Below are positions 1 to 5,748 of a stretch of DNA of 8,130 bases, in pieces. The notes under the pieces were generated by a model, which was given only the letters and a program-made list of their open reading frames with translations, was not told the origin of the DNA and searched no databases. This DNA is from JBLHLB01 sp047618505 (GTDB taxonomy: Bacteria; Planctomycetota; UBA1135; GCA-002686595). The stretch is from the NCBI GenBank assembly GCA_047618505.1, contig JBLHLB010000181.1, positions 1 through 8,130 on the forward strand, read 5' to 3'. A program made the translations under genes and the position numbers. Within the stretch, counting starts at the first letter, position 1, and the number at the start of each line of letters is the position of its first letter.

Positions 1-375
1 CACCAGGACGACAAGGGCCTTAGGGAGCAATTCGCCTGGGCTGACCTCGCCGTGCTTCCCAGCCACGCCGAGTCCTTTGGGCTAGCGATCGCCGAGGCTA
101 ATTGCGCCGGACTCCCGGTCGTCGCCTTCGCGGCAGGTTCCGTGCCCGAAGTCGTCCTTGACGGCGAAACGGCCTGGCTTGCGCCCCTGGGCGATATTGA
201 CGCCCTCGCAGCCTGCATCCGCGCCGCCTTCGACGACCCCACCGAAGCACGCCGCCGCGGAAGGGCCGGGAACGCACGCGTCCTTGAAACATTCCGCTGG
301 GACCGCACCGCCAAGACGATCCTGGGGCGCGTGGCGGAAGTTGGCAGCGCGACTGATAACTCGACGGCCAAGTAG
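1..375 (+). CDS. Glycosyltransferase family 4 (GT-B), C-terminal fragment
   Basis: This is the last 124 codons of a gene whose beginning lies outside the window; the frame is open from the first base to a TAG at 373-375. The visible part is the nucleotide-sugar-binding half of a GT-B enzyme. It reads AVLPSHAESFGLAIAE, which contains the E-x7-E pair (window residues E24 and E32) typical of family GT4. It is followed by the GLPVVAF strand and the GSVPEVV turn that contacts the donor phosphates, then a C-terminal helical tail. GT4 retaining enzymes transfer a sugar from a nucleotide donor to a growing lipid-linked glycan at the cytoplasmic face of the membrane. Donor and acceptor cannot be told from this part. 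It converges on the sulfatase-fold gene, with 58 bp between the two stops. The family call is secure; the specific role is unknown. Confidence 0.9.
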   Translation, partial: HQDDKGLREQFAWADLAVLPSHAESFGLAIAEANCAGLPVVAFAAGSVPEVVLDGETAWLAPLGDIDALAACIRAAFDDPTEARRRGRAGNARVLETFRWDRTAKTILGRVAEVGSATDNSTAK

Positions 376-433
376 CGACCAAGTCCGTGCGAGCGCATGG
401 GGTTGCAGAGCTAGCGCCCTGGCCTCCCAAGGG

Positions 434-2125
434 TCAGTATCCCAGGGCGTCCAGTCCAGCGCTGTTGGTTTGGGCGCCGCCTGCGGCTAGGCCGCCACGC
501 TTCAGGCTGGCGAGGTGCTGAGCAAGGGCGGCCTGGAGGCGAGCTAGCTCGTCGGGGCGTTCCTGCGACAGATCCTCGGCCTCGAGGGGGTCCACCTGAA
601 CATCGAAAAGTCGTTGGACGCGTTCGTTGTCGGGCAACTGCGCATCAACTAGAACGAGGTTGCCCTCGCGCCAGCGGTGCGTCGTGCGATTCAATCGGAA
701 TTGCTCGCTGTGCATCGGGCGCATGCTCAGCGCCTCGCCGCGCAGGGCGGGAACGAGAGAGCGACCCGCAAATCCGAAGCCCTCCTGGCCCGCATCGAGC
801 TTGAGAAGATCCGCAACAGTGGGCATTACGTCGATCAAGGAAACCGGTTCGTCTGTGCGCGGTACCGGGTTCGGCATTAGATCCTTGGGCGCGAAGATGA
901 TCATGGGGACACGCACGACTTCGCCCCAAAGGGAAAGTCCATGGCCCATCTTGCCGTGCTCCCAGAACTCTTCGCCGTGATCGGAAGTGACGACAACGAT
1001 CGCGTTCTCCAAACCGCGCAGTTCATCGAAGCGATCCAACAGGCGACCAAACTCGTGGTCTACGTGGGCAAGCTCGGCGTTGTATTGTGCCCGAATCGCG
1101 TTCTTCTGCCCGTCGCTCAGGGAGTTGGCATCCTTTCGCGCGGCGTCGCGGCCTGTACCGTCCATGGCGTGGATGCCCGCGGCGGCAGCCGCCAATGCCG
1201 CGTCCTCCAAGGGCGTCCAATAGGGCGTGTGCACGTCCATGGCGTGTACGTAGAGAAACAGGGGGTCGTCGCCCGCGGACTCAAGGTCTCCTAGGGCGCG
1301 GTCGACGAGCTGGTCCACTCCGCTGTAGCTAATGTGCATGCGGTGGCGGAAGTTCGCGCGCAACCCGCCGGGTATCAAATGGCTCGTCTTCAGCTTCCAG
1401 CCAAAGTCCATGGGCGATTGCTTGATGAATCGATCAAAGCCCGCCGCGAAGCCGTTGGCCTCATCAAGCAACGTGTTGTCGATGTGGGCGATCGTGTTCC
1501 AGCCGGCGGCCTGCAAAACCTCCGCCATAGTGTCCGATCCCGCCGGTAGTAAGCCACGGTGCGCATCGAGGGTCGCGGGATGTTGCCCAGTCAGCAATCC
1601 CGCCGTCGAAGGAATCGTCCAACCCGAGGGGGCCTCCGCCTCATGGAAGGCCGTCGCTTTCGCCGCAAGTCCCCCCAGGTTGCGCGCCATGGGAAAGGCC
1701 GAACCATCCCAGCTCTGATCCGCCGCCATGGCACCGGTGCCGTAGAGGGCGTCGGCCCGCAGGGTGTCGATCACAAGCCACAGCACATCGCGCCTTTCCC
1801 CGGCTTTGATTGCCTTGGAAATACCGTCCGGAACAACGCGGGGCTTGTCACGCAGCAGGAATAATCCACCGAAGGCCAGGACGAAGACGAGGGGACAAAG
1901 CGCAATCGGGCTGAGCCCCTTGTCCTTCATCAAAACGCCGAGGATGCCGCCGACAACTGCACTGGGAACGACCACAAACAGCCCGATCGCGCCGATTAGG
2001 AGGTAGCTCTCCCGTGTCGCCTCGAAGCGGTGACCATGGGTACTGGCCGTCACAAGCAGGTCCGCAATCAAGACTGCAACACCACACAAAGCACCGACAA
2101 AAGCGGCGCGCAAAAAGATCTTCAT
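434..2125 (-). CDS. Membrane-anchored sulfatase-fold hydrolase/transferase with Thr at the nucleophile site
   Basis: A 563-residue protein. Three hydrophobic segments (about residues 5-26, 41-66 and 71-91) are followed by a linker and a sulfatase/alkaline-phosphatase-superfamily domain, probably facing the periplasm. Visible motifs are LWLVIDTLRAD (metal ligand D120), SGWTIPSTAGLLTG (nucleophile region), LYVHAMDVHTPY (293-302) and TSDHGEEFWEHGKMGHG (metal ligands D382, H383). In classical sulfatases the nucleophile region reads C-x-P-S-R and the Cys becomes formylglycine. Here it reads T-I-P-S-T, with T170 in the Cys position (codon 1616-1618). Formylglycine cannot form, so a Thr nucleophile is more likely, as in LtaS or EptA-type phosphotransferases of the same superfamily. 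The substrate is unknown; surface glycan or lipid is a guess. I chose the ATG at 2125 because GGGA lies 5 nt upstream and MKIFLRAAF starts the first helix. An in-frame TTG at 2170 would add 15 residues but has no SD. Confidence 0.87.
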   Translation of the reverse strand: MKIFLRAAFVGALCGVAVLIADLLVTASTHGHRFEATRESYLLIGAIGLFVVVPSAVVGGILGVLMKDKGLSPIALCPLVFVLAFGGLFLLRDKPRVVPDGISKAIKAGERRDVLWLVIDTLRADALYGTGAMAADQSWDGSAFPMARNLGGLAAKATAFHEAEAPSGWTIPSTAGLLTGQHPATLDAHRGLLPAGSDTMAEVLQAAGWNTIAHIDNTLLDEANGFAAGFDRFIKQSPMDFGWKLKTSHLIPGGLRANFRHRMHISYSGVDQLVDRALGDLESAGDDPLFLYVHAMDVHTPYWTPLEDAALAAAAAGIHAMDGTGRDAARKDANSLSDGQKNAIRAQYNAELAHVDHEFGRLLDRFDELRGLENAIVVVTSDHGEEFWEHGKMGHGLSLWGEVVRVPMIIFAPKDLMPNPVPRTDEPVSLIDVMPTVADLLKLDAGQEGFGFAGRSLVPALRGEALSMRPMHSEQFRLNRTTHRWREGNLVLVDAQLPDNERVQRLFDVQVDPLEAEDLSQERPDELARLQAALAQHLASLKRGGLAAGGAQTNSAGLDALGY

Positions 2126-2348
2126 CGGATTCCCGGACGTCTGGACCGCGGCGCGGAAGGCGAGAGACAATGTGCCGCTGAAGGCTCAACGGAAAGCCGC
2201 AGGCAGGGTACACCATCCCAGGAGTCCCGCGGATAGTGCAGGAGCTATTTGGCCGCTTGCTATCTCGATCTTGTCCGGGGATAGGACGCCCCTTTGGGGG
2301 TGCCCCCCCCTAATTGGTAGCAAGCCGCAGATTGGCTCTCGATTACGG
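2126..2348. other. Intergenic region with no convincing gene
   Basis: These 223 bp lie between the start of the sulfatase-fold gene and the stop of the broken FG-GAP gene, both on the minus strand. I see no credible coding frame. The region holds a long imperfect inverted repeat (annotated separately). It also holds a minus-strand TACCCT (2205-2210), a possible -10 element for the sulfatase-fold gene with no matching -35. That promoter idea is weak. Confidence 0.5.
2252..2328. repeat. Imperfect inverted repeat enclosing a G/C-run core
   Basis: The left arm GCCGCTTGCTATC (2252-2264) pairs with the right arm GGTAGCAAGCCGC (2316-2328). Twelve of 13 positions pair, counting one G-T wobble; the single mismatch is C2254 against C2326. 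The 51-nt interior can fold further: GTCC/GGAC (2273-2276 with 2284-2287), or CCCC-TTT-GGGG (2289-2292 with 2296-2299). It ends in a run of eight C (2303-2310). It could act as a terminator for the broken gene on the minus strand, as a structured leader, or be a small mobile-element remnant. No U-tract is present, and the function is not established. Confidence 0.5.
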
Positions 2349-3061
2349 TCAGGGACCAGGCTCCACTGTGAACCTTATTGCGCTTGTTAAACCGAAGGGC
2401 ACCGGTGCGCCGGGCGAGATATCAACAAGAAGACCCTGGGCATAGATCCTGAGCCCGGCCAGGTAGCCGAGGGGAGGGATATCGACCGACACGAGCGCGG
2501 GCAGGCTGGGCCCTCCCCACGCGGATCCGAACCGATAGGGTGGAACGCGGTCTGGGGCGGAAAGACTCACAAGCAGCTCGCCATCAGCTCCGGGGCTGGT
2601 CATGCCGAAACCGGAAAACAGAGTCCCGGATGGAAAGCCTGCTGCGGGTGCAAGGGAAGTGACCAGCACGGACAAACTGCCAGCGCTCTGCGTCCCCAGG
2701 GGATTGTCGATCTCGAAGATGGATGTCATGCCGACTGTCGGGCTCACCTCCCCCTGCAACAGCAGACTGCGCGGGGGATTCAGCGCCGCTCCATACAGTG
2801 CGACGGAGGCCAGATTCCCAGTGACGTGGAACGTCCGCGATCCGTTGAAGAACGCTTCCAAAGTGACGTGGTCTATGTCTCCGTCGAGGTCGACATCACC
2901 GGCGTTCAACGCCTTGCGAGAGGACGATGCAGCCACGATCACTTGGGTCCAAGATGAGCCAACGGATTGGATGTGGCGATATCCATGTCACCATCGCCCT
3001 CCGCGTCGAAAGCAGCGACACCGCTGGGAGAGAGGAGCGAGAGTCCGAGGCCCGTGGTCCC
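2349..3061 (-). pseudogene. Broken FG-GAP/VCBS-type secreted repeat protein (C-terminal remnant)
   Basis: Read on the minus strand, two frames carry one recognisable protein. From 3061 down to about 2960 one frame gives GVAAFDAEGDGDMDIATSN, an FG-GAP-like calcium-binding loop of D/G residues; this frame then stops at TGA (2941-2939). The other frame, from about 2960 to the TGA at 2349-2351, gives GSSWTQVIVAASSS and then NAGDVDLDGDID, the next FG-GAP-like loop. After it comes a beta-rich C-terminal domain of about 150 residues ending in FGLTSAIRFTVEPGP. Joining the two needs a -1 shift, equivalent to loss of one base. Upstream of 3061 the first frame has a TGA (3064-3062), and no frame shows further FG-GAP repeats, a signal peptide or a good start. 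FG-GAP repeats form beta-propeller blades in secreted or surface proteins. The GTG at 2942 could start a 197-aa ORF, but it falls inside a repeat. A sequencing indel could explain the frameshift but not the missing N-terminus. Confidence 0.65.
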
Positions 3062-3347
3062 TCAGTCACTGGACCCGACAGGGGAGAGCTTCTCTTGGGA
3101 GAAGCCCCACAATCTGTGTCGACGGACAAACAATGAAATGGGTGCGGCAGGAGAAGCGCAGGGGCGAAGCTATATCCCCAGAGGCACACTCAAACGCATT
3201 CGATTGCCCCACCAGACGCCGTTGGCCTGCACTTGTTTGATTCGAAAGGAAGTCCTCTGTCACTAGGCAGCCCGAAACCACAGGGCTGATCACCAGCCGG
3301 GGAATCGGCGGCGGTTTCCCGTTTCACTCGCTATTATCCCTGTGCCC
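3062..3347. other. Non-coding or decayed stretch upstream of the GT2 gene
   Basis: These 286 bp lie between the broken FG-GAP gene (-) and the glycosyltransferase (+). Short open frames exist on both strands, but none has a recognisable motif, a good start site or a plausible protein composition. The right end holds a possible -10 element for the downstream gene. The left part may be decayed sequence from the missing front of the FG-GAP gene, though I could not see repeat motifs in it. Confidence 0.45.
3332..3337 (+). promoter_or_regulatory. Possible -10 element, almost leaderless start
   Basis: TATTAT ends 10 nt before the ATG at 3348. If it is a real -10 box, transcription would begin only a few bases before the start codon, which fits the lack of any Shine-Dalgarno there. 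No TTGACA-like -35 sits at the expected distance, so the call is weak. Confidence 0.3.
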
Positions 3348-4286
3348 ATGACCTCCGAAGAGACAGAGCCTCAGGATGCGCCGGTCCTTTCCGTCGTGAT
3401 TCCTTCCTGGAACACCTGCGAATTGACACGCATCTGTCTGGAGTTCCTGGACCGCGCCGAGAAGCCCGCGACTGAAGTCATCATCGTTGAGAATGGTAGT
3501 GAGGACGGCTCGCTGAAGATGATCCGCGAGGACTGGCCCCAGCACCAACTGATCGTCAACGAGGAGAACCAGGGCTTCGCAAAGGGTTCAAACCAGGGAC
3601 TGGAAGTCGCCCGCGGGCGCTTCGTGTTCCTCCTGAACACCGATACGGAGATCGCGCCGGACTCCCTGGCCCTGATGATCAAGTTCCTGGGGGACAACCC
3701 GGACTATGGCGCGGTCGCCCCGAAGCTGGTCCACACGGACGGGCGTGTGCAGGCCACTGTGCACTCCTTCCCCACGCTCCGGACCGCGCTTTGGTTTGCT
3801 ACGCCCATGGAGCGCTGGTTCCCCAATTCGAAGGAGTTGCGGCGCTACTTCCTGCGCGATTGGGACCAGGAAACAACCCGCGATATCGACCAACCGCCGG
3901 CGGCTGCGATGCTCCTTCGCCGGGAAGTGCTCGACAACATCGGGCTATTCGATGAGACCCTGTGGCTGTTTTACAACGACACGGATCTCTCCCTGCGCAT
4001 GGCCAAGGCGGGTTGGAAGACGCGCTACCTGGCGGAAGCTCGAGTCGTCCACCACGTCGGTGCCTCCACCAAGAAATTCCTGCGCTTTGTACCGGTCTGG
4101 AATTCGAATCGCTTGACCTTCTACCGCAAGCACTTCGGCCTGCGCGGCACCCTGGTCATCAAGAGCGCCGTGACCTGGACGTTCCTGGACTACGCTTGGA
4201 CTCACACATGGCGGCGCATGCGCGGCAAGCCGGCGGAACCCGTGGCCCCGATCTGGCGAGAGTACCGCCTGTTCATGGGCTCCTGA
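3348..4286 (+). CDS. Family 2 glycosyltransferase, rhamnosyltransferase-like (GT-A)
   Basis: A 312-residue soluble GT-A enzyme of the broad COG1216 type, used in O-antigen and exopolysaccharide assembly. The nucleotide-binding start is LSVVIPSWN (15-22), followed by VIIVENGSEDGS (44-55). Then come NEENQGFAKGSNQG (71-84) and FVFLLNTDTE (92-101), where N-T-D-T is the DxD-equivalent metal site. The acceptor-side motif is LFYNDTDLSLRMAKAGW (207-223), with D211 and D213 in the place of the usual E-D-x-D catalytic-base motif. It is followed by VVHHVGAST (233-241), the H-x-x-x-S block common in this family. Length is normal for a single-domain GT2. I chose ATG 3348 over the GTG at 3342, two codons upstream; neither has a Shine-Dalgarno. 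It probably adds a deoxyhexose or similar sugar to a lipid-linked glycan at the cytoplasmic membrane face; donor and acceptor are unknown. The MBL hydrolase gene follows after 72 bp on the same strand, perhaps in one transcript. Confidence 0.9.
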   Translation: MTSEETEPQDAPVLSVVIPSWNTCELTRICLEFLDRAEKPATEVIIVENGSEDGSLKMIREDWPQHQLIVNEENQGFAKGSNQGLEVARGRFVFLLNTDTEIAPDSLALMIKFLGDNPDYGAVAPKLVHTDGRVQATVHSFPTLRTALWFATPMERWFPNSKELRRYFLRDWDQETTRDIDQPPAAAMLLRREVLDNIGLFDETLWLFYNDTDLSLRMAKAGWKTRYLAEARVVHHVGASTKKFLRFVPVWNSNRLTFYRKHFGLRGTLVIKSAVTWTFLDYAWTHTWRRMRGKPAEPVAPIWREYRLFMGS

Positions 4287-4358
4287 GTCGCGCGGCCCGT
4301 TGATTCGCTGGCTCTGTTATGCTGACGGTGTTCCCCGTCACAACTGCAATCACGCCCC

Positions 4359-5681
4359 ATGGATCTCGGCTTCGAAACGATCGGCAACGCCGCTCTCATC
4401 TGTCACGACAACGGTCCCCTTCTCGCGACGGATCCGTGGACCAAGGGCTCGGCCTATTTCGGCAGCTGGATCACGTCCCACGAGATCCCCGAGGAACAGC
4501 TGGCCAATATCAAGGCCTGCACGTTCCTGTGGATCTCCCACGGACACCCCGACCACCTGAGCATGGAGTCGCTCGAGGAACTGCGGGACAAGGAGATCCT
4601 CCTGCCGGACCACTATGGTGGCCGCATCGCCAGGGACCTGCGCGAGGCTGGCTTCAATGTACGCGTGCTTAAAGATGGGGTTTGGACGACGCTTTCGGAT
4701 CGTTGCCGCGTTCTCTCGATCGGCGATTACACGCAGGATGCGATTCTCTTGGTGGAGCTTGGGGACACGCTGCTGGTCAACGCAAACGATGCTGGCGATC
4801 ACGGGGCCGGTGGATTTGTGCGGGACACCGCTGCCAAGTACGAGAGGTCGATTCTCCTCAGCCTGACCGGCTACGGGGATGCGGACATGATCAACTTCTT
4901 CGACGAAGAGGGCCTGCGCGTTCCGCCGCCAGCCATGTCGCACACACCCTTCCTCGATACGGTCGAGGGCATCCTCGATGCCTTTGGGATCCAGTGCTAT
5001 GCGCCCTTCTCCGCGCAGCACAAGTACCAACGCACAGACAGCGCCTGGGCCAACGAATGCACAACGCCCATTGAGATCTATGAGGCGGGCTTCTCGAAGG
5101 AATCGGGCAAGACGATGCTGCCCGCCTTTTGTCGCTACGACCTGGCCAGCGGCGAGGTCGCGCGCATCAACCCCAAGCCACGGCCCGAAGATCTGCGCGA
5201 GCCAGAGGAATTCGGTGACAACTGGAGCGCTGAGCTTGAGCCGGGCGAGCTTGAGAAGATCGCCGCCTACTTCCACAGGTTTGAGCACCTGCGACGCTTC
5301 CTGGGCTACCTCAATTTCCGTGTGGGCGGCAAGGACAACCGCATCGAGATCAATCCGGAGCACAGCACCGGCATCACCTTCGCTACGCCGCGCCAATCTC
5401 TAATGACGTCGATTGAATACGAGATCTTCGATGACCTGTTGATCGGCAACTTCACGCGCACGACCCTGCACGGCGACTGGGGCGGCAAGGAAGGAACGGC
5501 GGCGCTGTACCCGAACTTCTCACCCTTCGTAGCGCGCTTTGGAGACAACGGGGGCTCGCGCAACGCGGAAGAGCTACGCGCTTACTTTGCCGAATACGAA
5601 CGCCGCGGTTTCACCGGTTACTACGAGCACACCGGGGTCCCGGGTGTCGCAGAGGCCCAGGCTCCCTATCGCAAACCCTGA
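4359..5681 (+). CDS. Metallo-beta-lactamase-fold hydrolase, UlaG/CMAH-like
   Basis: A 440-residue protein with no signal peptide or membrane helix, so probably cytoplasmic. Its N-terminal half is a metallo-beta-lactamase fold of the Lactamase_B_2 kind. The metal motif is SHGHPDH (60-66; ligands H61, H63, D65, H66), and LLVNANDAGDH (138-148) probably supplies the bridging Asp (D144) and another His. The later block APFSAQHKYQRTDSAWANE, near 225-245, and the Asp-start strand LLATDPWT resemble the hydrolase part of CMP-N-acetylneuraminate hydroxylase (CMAH) and UlaG-like proteins. The Rieske domain of true CMAH is absent, so hydroxylase activity is not expected. The last 180 or so residues, including FRVGGKDNRIEINPEHSTG, form an extension I cannot assign. 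Its position right after a glycosyltransferase suggests it acts on a sugar, nucleotide-sugar or glycan precursor, but this is inference. ATG 4359 begins the fold directly and lacks a Shine-Dalgarno. Confidence 0.82.
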   Translation: MDLGFETIGNAALICHDNGPLLATDPWTKGSAYFGSWITSHEIPEEQLANIKACTFLWISHGHPDHLSMESLEELRDKEILLPDHYGGRIARDLREAGFNVRVLKDGVWTTLSDRCRVLSIGDYTQDAILLVELGDTLLVNANDAGDHGAGGFVRDTAAKYERSILLSLTGYGDADMINFFDEEGLRVPPPAMSHTPFLDTVEGILDAFGIQCYAPFSAQHKYQRTDSAWANECTTPIEIYEAGFSKESGKTMLPAFCRYDLASGEVARINPKPRPEDLREPEEFGDNWSAELEPGELEKIAAYFHRFEHLRRFLGYLNFRVGGKDNRIEINPEHSTGITFATPRQSLMTSIEYEIFDDLLIGNFTRTTLHGDWGGKEGTAALYPNFSPFVARFGDNGGSRNAEELRAYFAEYERRGFTGYYEHTGVPGVAEAQAPYRKP

Positions 5682-5691
5682 GACGGCATCC

Positions 5692-5740
5692 CTAGACTCC
5701 CTGCGGATGGACTCGTGCTGCAGGATCACGCGCTAGACTC
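5692..5740 (+). promoter_or_regulatory. Duplicated CTAGACTC; TAGACT possible -10 elements
   Basis: The octamer CTAGACTC occurs twice in the 67-bp gap before the next gene, at 5692-5699 and 5733-5740, with starts 41 bp apart. Each contains TAGACT, a TANNNT hexamer of the kind used as a -10 box. The second copy ends 9-10 nt before the ATG at 5749, which would give an almost leaderless mRNA. No -35 box is clear. The two copies could be tandem promoters, a repeated binding site, or chance. Confidence 0.35.
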
Positions 5741-5748
5741 GCACTGAC

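Noticed and set aside
417..433. CCCTGG / CCAAGGG hairpin between the convergent GT4 and sulfatase-fold genes
   Set aside because: The stem is short, has a bulged A and no T-tract; it is too weak to call a terminator.
1332..1718. Open frame on the plus strand inside the sulfatase-fold gene
   Set aside because: It lies opposite the conserved nucleophile region of a well-supported gene and shows no motif of its own.
2168..2170. TTG as the start of the sulfatase-fold gene
   Set aside because: It has no Shine-Dalgarno, and adds 15 residues ahead of an ATG that has GGGA upstream and leads directly into the first membrane helix.
2602..3240. 212-codon open frame on the plus strand over the broken FG-GAP gene
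   Set aside because: Its composition is basic and low in recognisable structure, while the opposite strand carries calcium-loop repeats and a beta domain.
2896..3293. Minus-strand frames that might encode a signal peptide for the FG-GAP protein
   Set aside because: The candidate N-termini contain scattered Cys, Pro and His residues, with no clean hydrophobic core, and need still another frame change to reach the repeats.
4300..4323. TTGATT plus TATGCT as a promoter for the MBL gene
   Set aside because: The spacing between the two hexamers is only 12 bp, too short for a standard sigma-70-type promoter; TATGCT alone is not enough.
4350..5396. Long open frame (348 codons) on the minus strand opposite the MBL hydrolase gene
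   Set aside because: It is a GC-bias shadow of the (+) gene, which has clear family motifs; the antisense protein has no recognisable domain.
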